Positions 35,643 to 44,322 of a stretch of DNA of 64,000 nucleotides are shown piece after piece. The notes under the pieces are model-generated. The model was not told where the DNA came from and ran no database searches. It worked only from the letters and a program-made list of their open reading frames with translations. The translations under genes were made by a program, and so were the position numbers. Positions within the stretch are counted from its first letter, which is position 1. Each line of letters begins with the position of its first letter. Source of the stretch: MED-G116 sp038147495 (GTDB lineage: Bacteria; Pseudomonadota; Alphaproteobacteria; Puniceispirillales; Puniceispirillaceae); the NCBI GenBank assembly GCA_038147495.1, contig JAYQTT010000003.1:62001-126000 (forward strand), in the 5' to 3' direction.

Positions 35643-36808
35643 CCGGTAATCCGTCTGCCAAAGCCATGAGTCTGTCCGACCAGATTATCGCTGACATAAA
35701 GGCGAATGGCCCGATTGGACTGGACAGCTATATGGCCGCATGTCTGGGCGACACGGATCACGGCTATTATTTCGGCAAGGATCCGTTCGGCGCTGATGGT
35801 GACTTCACCACAGCTTCAGAAATTTCAGGCTTGTTCGGTGAGATGTGCGGTCTCTACCTTGCCCATATGTTTGAACTTGCCGGCACCCCAACCAACGCCG
35901 AGATTGTCGAACTTGGTCCAGGCCGTGGCACATTGATGCGCGATATGCGCCATGTCTGGGACATGGTGATGCCAGCGCTCAGCCGCTTGCCGGTCAATCT
36001 GGTCGAAACAAGCCCTTCATTAAGAAAACAACAAGGCCGCACTCTGGCGCCGTTTGAACCTGTCTGGCATGAAAGCCTTGCAAGCTGTCCCGACGCACCG
36101 CTTTTTGGCATCGCCAATGAATTTTTTGATGCCTTGCCCGTCAGGCAAGTCGTCTGGCGCACAAAGGCCGACACTGCCGAAAATGTCGACACGGCAAAAG
36201 GCAGCTGGCATCAGCGGCTTGTTGGCCTCGATAATGACGAATTATGTTTTGTCGATGGCGCGCAACTCAGCGCAGATGAACATGCCGACATTAATATGAC
36301 CCTGCCAGAGGCGCCCAGCGAGGGGATGATCGCCGAAATCTGTCCGACAGCTGACGATGTTATCGCCGCCCTGTCTGGCCGTATCGCACGGCGGGGCGGC
36401 GCCTTTCTCATCATCGATTATGGCCGCAACGGCAATGGCGGCGACAGTCTTCAGGCGGTTGCCGACCACAAGCCGGTTGATGTGTTTCATCAGGCAGGAC
36501 GTGCCGACCTGTCGCATTGGGTGGATTTTGCCGCGCTGTCACGGTGCGCCAGAAATAACGGGTGTCGGTTGATCGGGCCTGTGCCACAGGGACGTTTTCT
36601 GATGCGCATTGGTCTTGCCAGCCGCGCCGAACAGGCGGGTGCCGCCGCCGACAATGAACAGCGCCGCGCACTTTTGGCGGCTGTCGACAGACTGACAAGT
36701 CCGGCGCAGATGGGCGAGGTATTCAAGGTCGCATTACTGGTGCCTGATGGCGAGGGAACACCACCCGGATTTGATGAGATAACAATGAATGGGGAAGACA
36801 TCATATGA
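35639..36808 (+). CDS. SAM-dependent methyltransferase, NDUFAF7/MidA family (COG1565)
   Basis: A 389-residue class I methyltransferase fold protein of the family whose mitochondrial member NDUFAF7 methylates an arginine of complex I. It starts MTGNPSAKAMSLSDQIIADI. Marks are YMAACLGDTDHGYYFGKDPF, GDFTTASEISGLFGEMCGLY, the SAM-binding IVELGPGRGTLMRDMRHVW, NEFFDALPVRQVVWR, FLIIDYGRNGNGGDSLQAV and the C-terminal LTSPAQMGEVFKVALLV. It overlaps lgt before it and pgeF after it; lgt-methyltransferase-pgeF is a conserved alphaproteobacterial operon. Confidence 0.92.
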   Translation: MTGNPSAKAMSLSDQIIADIKANGPIGLDSYMAACLGDTDHGYYFGKDPFGADGDFTTASEISGLFGEMCGLYLAHMFELAGTPTNAEIVELGPGRGTLMRDMRHVWDMVMPALSRLPVNLVETSPSLRKQQGRTLAPFEPVWHESLASCPDAPLFGIANEFFDALPVRQVVWRTKADTAENVDTAKGSWHQRLVGLDNDELCFVDGAQLSADEHADINMTLPEAPSEGMIAEICPTADDVIAALSGRIARRGGAFLIIDYGRNGNGGDSLQAVADHKPVDVFHQAGRADLSHWVDFAALSRCARNNGCRLIGPVPQGRFLMRIGLASRAEQAGAAADNEQRRALLAAVDRLTSPAQMGEVFKVALLVPDGEGTPPGFDEITMNGEDII

Positions 36809-37668
36809 GCTTTGTCTTGCACAGATCAGCCCATGGCCCCGCCTATTTCGCCTTCAACGGACTTGGGGACAGCATCAAACACGGGTTTTTCAGCGCCGAA
36901 GGCGGGGTGAGCAGCGGCCTTTATGACAGCCTTAATTGTGGGTTCGGCTCTGATGATGCGGCAGATCTGGTTGCACAAAATCGGGAACGCGCCGCTGCCT
37001 GCCTTGATCTTGGTGCGGATGAACTGGCCGCTGTCTATCAGGTGCATAGCGCAGATGCGATCACGGTAACCGCCGCCAGTCCGAAAGACCGCGACAAGCT
37101 GGTACATGCCGATGGCATGGTCACATCAACACCCGGGATTGGTCTGGCCATTCTGACTGCCGATTGCCTGCCGCTGCTGCTTGCCGACCAGAGGGCCGGA
37201 GTGATTGGCGCCTGTCATGCCGGATGGCGCGGTGCGGCAAGTGGAATTGTAGGCGCAACAATTGCCGCCATGCGTCATGAAGGGGCACAGAGCATCACCG
37301 CTTTGATCGGCCCAACCATTCGTCAGGCAAGCTATCAGATTGGCAGTGACATGCGTGATGAAATACTTGCCACGGCCACCACAGCAGGACCAACCCATGA
37401 TGAAATTAACGGATGTTTTATCCCGGATGCCGAAGTAGCTGACAGGTTTCGTTTTGATTTGCCTAGCTTTGTCAGGCGGCATCTGCAAGCGCTTGGCATC
37501 ACCCGGATTGAGGATTGCGGCGAGGACACCTATGCCGCCACCTCCGGCGAATCACCATGTTTTTTCTCTCACAGACGGGCAACACATGCGAAAGCCGCCG
37601 ATTCCGGACGCCAGATTTCCATCATTGCCCTGCAAAGTCCGGATGCGCCGGATAGCCGGAACGGGTAA
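36805..37668 (+). CDS. pgeF: Peptidoglycan editing factor PgeF (YfiH/laccase-domain family)
   Basis: A multicopper polyphenol oxidase-like fold; E. coli YfiH removes wrongly built muropeptides with L-Ser in place of L-Ala, and human FAMIN is a relative. The 287-residue protein starts MSFVLHRSAHGPAYFAFNGL. Marks are HGFFSAEGGVSSGLYDSLNC, AAVYQVHSADAITV, the metal-site cluster LTADCLPLLLADQRAGVIGA followed by CHAGWRGAASGIVG, IGPTIRQASYQIGSDMRDEI and the C-terminal CFFSHRRA. The metal-site Cys and His residues are all present. It overlaps the methyltransferase stop by four bases. Confidence 0.93.
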   Translation: MSFVLHRSAHGPAYFAFNGLGDSIKHGFFSAEGGVSSGLYDSLNCGFGSDDAADLVAQNRERAAACLDLGADELAAVYQVHSADAITVTAASPKDRDKLVHADGMVTSTPGIGLAILTADCLPLLLADQRAGVIGACHAGWRGAASGIVGATIAAMRHEGAQSITALIGPTIRQASYQIGSDMRDEILATATTAGPTHDEINGCFIPDAEVADRFRFDLPSFVRRHLQALGITRIEDCGEDTYAATSGESPCFFSHRRATHAKAADSGRQISIIALQSPDAPDSRNG

Positions 37669-37686
37669 CAGGGGACACCGCAAGCC

Positions 37687-37755
37687 ATGCCACATCTCTA
37701 TATTTTCATCGGCTTATTACTGCTTGGGCTTTTGTCTACCTGCTTCATGGGCTAG
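37687..37755 (+). CDS. Possible 22-residue hydrophobic peptide
   Basis: A short frame reads MPHLYIFIGLLLLGLLSTCF then MG and TAG. It is almost wholly hydrophobic with a lipobox-like LSTC near the end. It follows GGGGACACCGC and lies 18 bp after pgeF. It could be a small membrane peptide, a leader or chance. No homology can be claimed. Confidence 0.25.
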   Translation: MPHLYIFIGLLLLGLLSTCFMG

Positions 37756-37888
37756 CCATCCGGGTCAGCTGGTCAATATTTTTGTAACAAAAATCGGCAT
37801 AACGTCTTGCCGCCCCGCGGGGGTGTTGCTATGACATGTCCGTGCGGCACCGCCGCCATTTGGCCGGCCAGAAACAGGTTCTATTCGA

Positions 37889-38818
37889 ATGAAGATTCTA
37901 TCCTGTAATAGTAACCGTCCTCTTGCCGAGGCTATTGCAACTTATCTTGATGTTCCCCTGACCAAAGCCGATGTCCGGCGTTTCGCCGACATGGAAGTGT
38001 TCGTCGAAATTGGCGAGAACGTTCGCGGCGAGGACGTCTTTGTCATTCAGTCGACCTGTTTTCCGGCAAATGACAATGTCATGGAATTGCTGGTCGCACT
38101 TGATGCGTTGCGTCGTGGTTCTGCCCGCCGGATCACCGCGGTTCTGCCCTATTACGGCTATGCGCGTCAGGACCGCAAATCAGGTCCCCGCACCCCGATT
38201 TCAGCAAAGCTTCTGGCCAACCTCATCACCTCCGCCGGGGCCGACAGGGTGTTGACCATCGATCTACATGCCGGCCAGATCCAAGGTTTCTTTGACATAC
38301 CCACCGACAATCTGTTTGCCGCGCCGGTTTTCATTGAAGATATTAAAAACCGCTATGACGGCAGCAAATTGATGATTGTCTCGCCGGATGTTGGCGGTGT
38401 TGTCCGGGCCCGCTCACTCGCCAGCCGTCTGGATGCCGATCTTGCGATCATCGACAAGCGCCGTCCCAAGGCTGGTGTCTCTGAAGTGATGAACATCATC
38501 GGTGATGTGAGTGACCGGCACTGCATCATGGTTGATGACATTGTCGATTCAGGTGGCACGCTGTGCAACGCGGCGGCGGCCTTGATCAAGGATGGAGCGC
38601 TGAGCGTTGATGCCTATGTCACGCATGGTGTTCTTTCTGGTGGCGCGGTCAGTCGTGTGGCCTCCTCGCCCCTCAATTCGCTGGTGACAACCGACTCCAT
38701 CCCCGCCACTGAAGCGGTGCGGGTCGCACGTAACATCCGGCATATTTCGATTGCCCCGCTGCTTGGTGAGGCGATCAAGCGGATCAACGAGGAACGCTCG
38801 GTCTCTACCCTGTTTTAG
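37889..38818 (+). CDS. prs: Ribose-phosphate pyrophosphokinase (PRPP synthetase)
   Basis: Makes PRPP from ribose 5-phosphate and ATP for purines, pyrimidines, histidine, tryptophan and NAD. It is 309 residues, starting MKILSCNSNRPLAEAIATYL. Marks are VRRFADMEVFVEIGENVRGE, AVLPYYGYARQDRKSGPRTP (the flexible catalytic loop), VLTIDLHAGQIQGFFDIPTD, VSPDVGGVVRARSLA, and the PRPP-binding signature CIMVDDIVDSGGTLCNAAAA. Length matches the 310-315-residue norm. rplY and pth follow, a conserved set in proteobacteria. Confidence 0.97.
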   Translation: MKILSCNSNRPLAEAIATYLDVPLTKADVRRFADMEVFVEIGENVRGEDVFVIQSTCFPANDNVMELLVALDALRRGSARRITAVLPYYGYARQDRKSGPRTPISAKLLANLITSAGADRVLTIDLHAGQIQGFFDIPTDNLFAAPVFIEDIKNRYDGSKLMIVSPDVGGVVRARSLASRLDADLAIIDKRRPKAGVSEVMNIIGDVSDRHCIMVDDIVDSGGTLCNAAAALIKDGALSVDAYVTHGVLSGGAVSRVASSPLNSLVTTDSIPATEAVRVARNIRHISIAPLLGEAIKRINEERSVSTLF

Positions 38819-38977
38819 ATGTATGTGACAGACACAGGATCGGATTCCTGAATAAGCGCCGTCTTTTCCTCTGTCTCCTCCCGTTTCCCCTTGTCTTTTC
38901 TCCATAATACGCCTATACCTCGCGTCGCCGTGCACCCCTGGAGGCACGGACCATTGTCATATCCCAAGGAGTAAACA

Positions 38978-39616
38978 ATGTCTGACATCACAACCATCAG
39001 CGCTACACAGCGCGAACGGGTCGGTAAGGGGTCCGCCCGTGCGGCACGCCGCGCAGGCGAGGTCCCTGCCGTCATTTATGGCGACAAGAAGGAACCTCTG
39101 GGCATCGTACTTGAAGCCCGTGAGATTACCAAAATCGTTCACCAGCCGGGTATTTTCGGCCGCCTTCTTGACATCACTGTCAACGGCAAGAAAAACACGG
39201 TTCTGACACGTGACATTCAATTCCATCCAGTGACTGATGTGATCATGCACATGGATTTCCTGCGTGTTTCCGGCAGTGCCAAGGTGGCTGTTGCTGTTGC
39301 TGTTGAATTCATCAATGAAGATCAGTGCCCTGCGCTGAAGATTGGCGGCGTTCTGAACGTTGTCCGTCACGAGGTTGAACTCAACTGTCCGGCTACAGAC
39401 ATCCCAGAGAAAATCACTGTTGATCTTGATGGTCTGAAGATTGGTGACTCAATCCATATCAGCGCAATTGAATTGCCTGAGGGTGTAGAGCCGACAATCA
39501 CCGATCGTGACTTCACCGTTGCCACCCTGCAATCACCGGGCGGCGGCGTGAAGAACGAGGATGAAGAAGAGACAGAGGCAACCGAGGAGGAAGCCGAAGA
39601 GGATTCTTCTGAATAG
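38978..39616 (+). CDS. rplY: 50S ribosomal protein L25 / Ctc family, long form
   Basis: Binds 5S rRNA in the large subunit; the long (Ctc) form has an extra C-terminal domain. At 212 residues with an N-terminal L25 domain (RERVGKGSARAARRAGEVPA, VIYGDKKEP) and a second TL5/Ctc domain (VRHEVELNCPATDIPEKITV, GDSIHISAIELPEG) it is the long form. The C-terminal tail is strongly acidic (EDEEETEATEEEAEEDSSE). The start at 38978 follows AAGGAG. pth lies 47 bp downstream, the usual partner. Confidence 0.95.
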   Translation: MSDITTISATQRERVGKGSARAARRAGEVPAVIYGDKKEPLGIVLEAREITKIVHQPGIFGRLLDITVNGKKNTVLTRDIQFHPVTDVIMHMDFLRVSGSAKVAVAVAVEFINEDQCPALKIGGVLNVVRHEVELNCPATDIPEKITVDLDGLKIGDSIHISAIELPEGVEPTITDRDFTVATLQSPGGGVKNEDEEETEATEEEAEEDSSE

Positions 39617-39663
39617 ACTCTCGGCGCTGCCGTAGTCTTTAACAGACCGACTGAAAGCAAGCC

Positions 39664-40287
39664 ATGCTGCTATTCGTAGGCCTTGGAAACCCCGGATCGG
39701 ATTATGCCAAAAACAGGCATAATGCCGGATTTATGGTGGTTGACTGGCTGGCCCGGCAGCATGGCTTTTCTGATTGGAAAGCCAAATCCGGCGCGCTGAT
39801 TGCCGATGGGCGTCTGGCTACCAGCAAAGTCATTCTGGCAAAACCACAAAGCTTCATGAACAAATCCGGCCTTCCCACGGTCGAAATCGCCCGTTTTTAT
39901 AAAATCCAACCAGAAGACATCTTCGTCTTTTATGACGAGATCGATCTGGCTGCCGGAAAAATCCGGATCAAGCAGGGTGGCGGCCATGGCGGCCATAATG
40001 GTATCCGTGATCTTGATCGGCATCTGGGCAAGGATTATTGGCGGGTGCGCATCGGGGTGGGCAGGCCTGAACGATCCGGTGATGTTCACCGCTGGGTTCT
40101 GAGCGATTTTGCCAAAGACGAACAAAATGGGTGGCTGGAGCGCCTGCTCTCTGCGATGAGCGATGAGGCAGACCGCCTTGCCAGCCATGACACAGCCGGT
40201 TTCCAGAGCCGGGTTGCCTATTTGGCCCCTGCCCCACAAGCCGATAAAGAAAACACCGACAACGCCGAGGAAGAAAATGGGATTTAA
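39664..40287 (+). CDS. pth: Peptidyl-tRNA hydrolase
   Basis: Recycles tRNA from peptidyl-tRNAs released early from ribosomes. The 207-residue protein starts MLLFVGLGNPGSDYAKNRHN. The catalytic His is in KNRHNAGFMVVDWLA, followed by ILAKPQSFMNKSG, FVFYDEIDLAAGKIRIKQGG and GGHGGHNGIRDLDRHLGKDY, then RVRIGVGRP. Its last codons overlap the ychF start by 11 bp, and the rplY-pth-ychF order is standard in proteobacteria. Confidence 0.96.
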   Translation: MLLFVGLGNPGSDYAKNRHNAGFMVVDWLARQHGFSDWKAKSGALIADGRLATSKVILAKPQSFMNKSGLPTVEIARFYKIQPEDIFVFYDEIDLAAGKIRIKQGGGHGGHNGIRDLDRHLGKDYWRVRIGVGRPERSGDVHRWVLSDFAKDEQNGWLERLLSAMSDEADRLASHDTAGFQSRVAYLAPAPQADKENTDNAEEENGI

Positions 40288-41376
40288 TTGCGGTATCGTT
40301 GGTCTGCCAAATGTTGGCAAATCAACATTGTTCAACGCCCTTACCGAAACCGCAGCAGCAGATGCCGCGAACTATCCCTTTTGCACGATTGAGCCGAATA
40401 CCGGACGTGTTGCCGTTCCGGACCCTCGACTCACCGCTCTGGCAGAGCTTGCGGCCTCGGCCAATGTCATTCCACACAACTTGAATTTGTTGATATTGCC
40501 GGACTTGTCCGCGGGGCGGCAAAGGGTGAAGGGCTTGGCAACCAGTTCCTTGCCAACATTCGCGAGGTTGATGCGATTGCCCATGTGCTGAGATGCTTTG
40601 ACGACAGCGAAATCACTCATGTTGAAGGCAGCGTTGACCCAATTCGCGATGCCGCGACAATTGACACCGAACTGATGCTCGCCGACATCGAATCACTGGA
40701 ACGCCGAATGACGGCGCTGGTGAAAAAGTCCCGTGGCGGCGATGCCGAGGCGAAAAGCGATCTGGCGCTGATGGAGATATTGTTTGCACAGCTTTCAGAT
40801 GGTACCCCGGCGCGTCAGGCCACCGGTTTAAGCGCCGCCCAGACGGAGCGCCTGCCCTATCTCCAGCTGTTGACCGCCAAGCCTGTTCTTTATGTATGCA
40901 ATGTCGGCGAGGCGGATGCGGCGAGCGGTAATGCGTTTTGTGAGGCTGTTGCCGCGCAGGCCGAAAAAGAAGGTGCCGCGCATGTGATTGTGTCAGCCGC
41001 GATCGAAGCCGAAATCAGCCAACTTGACCCTGAAGACAAGGCCGAATTTCTTGCCGAGCTTGGCCTTGCCGAAACCGGCCTTGCACGCCTGATCCGGGCC
41101 GGGTACGGCCTTCTCGATCTGCTTACCTTCTTCACCGTCGGGCCGAAAGAGGCGCGCGCCTGGACAATGGCAAAAGGCGCCAGCGCCCCGGAAGCCGCCG
41201 GCGTCATCCACACCGACTTCCAACGCGGTTTTATCCGGGCTGAGACAATCTCTTATGACGACTATATCGCTTGCAAGGGCGAGGCCGGTGCCCGCGATGC
41301 CGGGAAGCTGCGTATTGAAGGCGCCGACTATAAAGTCGCTGACGGCGACGTCTTCCATTTCCGTTTCAATGTGTGA
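40277..41376 (+). CDS. ychF: Redox-regulated ATPase YchF (Obg-like), with a single-base frameshift
   Basis: Universal P-loop protein of the Obg family with ATP preference, tied to ribosomes and stress response. The ATG at 40277 starts MGFNCGIVGLPNVGKSTLFN (G1 motif), followed by ANYPFCTIEPNTGRVAVPDP. After ANVIP, near 40473, the frame is lost. Adding one base restores TQLEFVDIAGLVRGAAKGEG and LGNQFLANIREVDAI, which join without gap to the second frame AHVLRCFDDSEITHVEGSVD and on to the TGS domain and the C-terminal ADGDVFHFRFNV. The repaired length of 366 residues is exactly normal. As written, the first frame ends at 40591. Error or recent mutation cannot be told apart here. Confidence 0.9.
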
Positions 41377-41460
41377 CGGCAAGCACAATCATCGGAATGG
41401 TCATCATTGTCTGCGTCTGTCTGACAAATTTGATGACAGCAGAACGCGTGAAAAACAAAA

Positions 41461-41484
41461 ACCCCCGGCCAGATGACCGGGGGT
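41461..41484 (-). terminator. Intrinsic terminator of the petABC operon
   Basis: An 8-bp GC-rich stem ACCCCCGG / CCGGGGGT with an 8-base loop. On the minus strand it is followed by TTTTTGTTTTT, so it should stop transcripts from petC, 28 bp after its stop codon. On the plus strand only a weak T-run follows, so use for ychF is less likely. Confidence 0.85.
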
Positions 41485-41511
41485 TGATGATTATTCTGTT
41501 TAATGTGTGTT

Positions 41512-42282
41512 CTAGTGTACGTCCGCCCACACCCTGCGCTTTGCAAGATAGGACATGATCAGGAAGATCGACAGGAAGAACACTGCGGCGACGCCAATCC
41601 GTTTGCGGGTTTCAAGCTTTGGCTCAGCTGCCCACATCAGAAAATGCGTCACATCTGCCGAAATCGCCTGGGCGCTGGTTGGCGCGCCATCAGCATATGT
41701 TACATCGTCGCCATAGATTGGCTGTGGCATCGCGATCATATGCCCGGAATAGGCATCATTGTAATACATGCCTTCAGGAACCGAGACGCTGGATGGTGCC
41801 TCAACATAACCGGTCAAAAGGCTGTAGAGATAGTCCGGGCCATACGCACGCGCCTTGGCAATCAATGACAGATCAGGTGGCAACGCCCCATTGTTATTGG
41901 CACGCGCCTGATTGTCATTGGCATAAGGTGATGGGAAACGGTCCGCTGGACGCGCTGGACGCATGAACATCTCGCCATCCTCGTCAGGGCCGTCCTGAAC
42001 CTCGTATTCAGCCGCAATCGCCTTGATTTCGGCTTCATTATAACCAAGGTCAGCAAGATTACGGAAAGCAACATATTCGAGCGAATGACATCCGGCACAA
42101 ACTTCGCGATAGACCTGAAAACCACGCTGCATAGAGGCTTTGTCGTAATGGCCAAACACGCCGGCAAAGCTCCATTCCTGTTTTTCAAGACGTACATCAC
42201 CGCCACCGGCCGCCTGCGCCGCGCCGGAGATGCCGGTCACGGCCAGCAAAGCCATGGTTGCTGCAACAAAAACTTTACGCAT
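41512..42282 (-). CDS. petC: Cytochrome c1 (bc1 complex)
   Basis: Haem c subunit of the ubiquinol-cytochrome c reductase; passes electrons from the Rieske protein to cytochrome c. The ATG at 42282 (MRKVFVAATMALLAVTGISG, 256 aa) begins a signal peptide ending near AAQAAGGG. The haem site is EVCAGCHSLEYVAFR (CXXCH). The axial Met region is likely VPEGMYYNDAYSGHMIAMPQ. A single C-terminal anchor helix is RIGVAAVFFLSIFLIMSYLA followed by KRRVW. The start overlaps the petB stop by four bases. The operon is petA-petB-petC. Confidence 0.96.
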   Translation of the reverse strand: MRKVFVAATMALLAVTGISGAAQAAGGGDVRLEKQEWSFAGVFGHYDKASMQRGFQVYREVCAGCHSLEYVAFRNLADLGYNEAEIKAIAAEYEVQDGPDEDGEMFMRPARPADRFPSPYANDNQARANNNGALPPDLSLIAKARAYGPDYLYSLLTGYVEAPSSVSVPEGMYYNDAYSGHMIAMPQPIYGDDVTYADGAPTSAQAISADVTHFLMWAAEPKLETRKRIGVAAVFFLSIFLIMSYLAKRRVWADVH

Positions 42283-43508
42283 TAGACGGCCTCCCCAGTC
42301 GTCGCCAGCACCGGTTCCGAAATTGATTTCGGCAACGGCTTGGTATTTTCGAAAATGCTCAATGCTGGCAGGATTACCAGGAAGTGAAGGAAGTACCACG
42401 CTGTCGCGATACGCGCCATCACCACATAGCTGCCTTCAGCAGGCTTGCCACCGAGATACCCCAGAGCAACTGCGTCAACCACCAACAGCCAGAAGAAGAT
42501 CCGGAACAGCGGGCGGAAGCGTGCCGAGCGTACCGGCGAGCGGTCAAGCCACGGCAAGATGAACAGCACACCAATGGCACCAAACATCAACAACACACCG
42601 CCAAGCTTGTCAGGAACAGCGCGCAGGATCGCGTAGAATGGCAGGAAATACCACTCAGGCACGATATGCGCCGGTGTCTGCATCGGGTTTGCCGGAATGT
42701 AGTTGTCAGGGTGGCCCATAGCGTTCGGGTAGAAGAACACTGCTACCGCCAACAGCAACAGGAACAGGGCAACGCCGACAATGTCCTTGATTGTATAATA
42801 GGGGTGGAATGAGATCGTGTCTTGCGGGCCTTTGGTGTCGATACCAATCGGGTTATTCGAACCAAAGCGATGCAAGGCCACGATATGCAGGACAACCACG
42901 CCAGCAATCACGAACGGCATCAAATAGTGCAACGAGAAGAACCGGTTCAGCGTTGGGTTATCAACCGAAAAGCCGCCCCAGAGGAACGTCACGATGCTCT
43001 CACCAACGACCGGAATCGCCGAGAAAAGGTTGGTGATCACGGTGGCGCCCCAGAAGCTCATCTGGCCCCATGGCAAGACGTAGCCCATGAAGGCTGTCGC
43101 CATCATCAGCAGGAAGATCACCACACCAAGGATCCACAGCAATTCACGCGGCGCCTTGTAGGAGCCGTAATAAAGGCCTCGGAAAATGTGAAGATAAACC
43201 ACAATAAAGAAGAAACTTGCTGTGTTCATGTGGATATAGCGGATCAACCACCCATGGTTGACATCACGCATGATCCGCTCAACCGAGCCGAAAGCGTAAT
43301 CAACATGGGCTGTATAGCTCATCGCCAGAACGATACCGGTGACGATCATGATCACCAGTGACAGGCCGGCAAGGCTGCCAAAATTCCACATGTAATTCAG
43401 ATTTTTTGGTGTTGGGTACTCATGCGCGGTGTGATCGAGCATTGAGAAAACCGGCAGACGATGGTCAATCCATCTGACGACCGGATTTGAAAATTTCGCA
43501 GCAGACAT
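42282..43508 (-). CDS. petB: Cytochrome b (bc1 complex)
   Basis: Membrane subunit that carries both quinone sites and two b haems. The 408-residue protein starts MSAAKFSNPVVRWIDHRLPV. The haem-ligand His pairs lie in GWLIRYIHMNTASFFFIVVY followed by LHIFRGLYYGSYKAPREL, and in FFSLHYLMPFVIAGVVVLHI. The Qo-site PEWYFLPFYAILRAVPDKLG is intact. The G-rich helix MGYVLPWGQMSFWGATVITN and eight membrane helices are as expected. It lies between petA (29 bp upstream) and petC (overlapping). Confidence 0.97.
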   Translation of the reverse strand: MSAAKFSNPVVRWIDHRLPVFSMLDHTAHEYPTPKNLNYMWNFGSLAGLSLVIMIVTGIVLAMSYTAHVDYAFGSVERIMRDVNHGWLIRYIHMNTASFFFIVVYLHIFRGLYYGSYKAPRELLWILGVVIFLLMMATAFMGYVLPWGQMSFWGATVITNLFSAIPVVGESIVTFLWGGFSVDNPTLNRFFSLHYLMPFVIAGVVVLHIVALHRFGSNNPIGIDTKGPQDTISFHPYYTIKDIVGVALFLLLLAVAVFFYPNAMGHPDNYIPANPMQTPAHIVPEWYFLPFYAILRAVPDKLGGVLLMFGAIGVLFILPWLDRSPVRSARFRPLFRIFFWLLVVDAVALGYLGGKPAEGSYVVMARIATAWYFLHFLVILPALSIFENTKPLPKSISEPVLATTGEAV

Positions 43509-43537
43509 TTCTATTTGCCTCCGATAGAACGAATGGA

Positions 43538-44101
43538 TTAACCGATTTGAATGACGTTGTCAGACACGAAGCTGTATGGCGGCACCGCAAGATTGGTAGG
43601 TGCAGGGCCTTTGCGAATACGACCGGATGTGTCGTAGTGCGATCCATGGCACGGGCAGAACCAGCCATCATATTCGCCTCTCACATCACCCGTCTTTTGG
43701 CCAAGCGGGACACATCCAAGATGCGTGCAAACCCCCACCACAACAAGCAACTCAGGGCGCTGGACCCTTGTCTCGTCCTCTTCCGGATCACGCAGATCAG
43801 CGCTGTCCACGGCATTTGCCCGGGCAATTTCATCAGCAGTGCGATGCCGGATAAATACTGGCTTACCGCGCCAGGTGACGGTAATCGCCTGACCTTCTGC
43901 AATCTTTGAAACATCGACTTCTGTGCTGGCAAGCGCCAGCGTATCAGCCGCCGGGTTCATTTGATCGATTAACGGCCAGGCAACTGCACCTGCACCAACT
44001 GCACCCATGGCATAGGTCGCGACCACGATAAAGTCGCGGCGGCCCGGTTCCTGGATCCCGTCTGCCGATGGCGACTCGGAATTTGACGTCGAATTAGCCA
44101 T
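43538..44101 (-). CDS. petA: Rieske iron-sulfur protein (bc1 complex)
   Basis: Carries the [2Fe-2S] centre that takes the first electron from ubiquinol. The 187-residue protein has a Ser-rich start (MANSTSNSESPSADGIQEPG), then a Tat-like GRRDFIVVATYAMGAVGAGA that stays as membrane anchor. The cluster boxes are CTHLGCVPLG and CPCHGSHYDTSGRIRKGPAP. It is the first gene of the petABC operon; any promoter lies in the 221-bp gap to hemF. PetP/PetR-like regulators, which control this operon in Rhodobacter, are encoded at 28-29 kb. Confidence 0.97.
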   Translation of the reverse strand: MANSTSNSESPSADGIQEPGRRDFIVVATYAMGAVGAGAVAWPLIDQMNPAADTLALASTEVDVSKIAEGQAITVTWRGKPVFIRHRTADEIARANAVDSADLRDPEEDETRVQRPELLVVVGVCTHLGCVPLGQKTGDVRGEYDGWFCPCHGSHYDTSGRIRKGPAPTNLAVPPYSFVSDNVIQIG

Positions 44102-44322
44102 TATGTCCCCTATTATTTAGACCTTTTTCCCACTTCTTCTCATTACCAGACGTGTAATTCGGCCCCGCCCGTTGTGATGGCATAGGTCCCGGTATAAGGA
44201 GCCGGTCCGGTAATGACGACTTTCTAGCATGCGTGCACGCGTTTTCCCATACAAAACTACCCAAAAAATTCGGAAAAAATACGAGGCACATCGCCGCGCT
44301 GCCACGGCCAGATAATTGGCGT

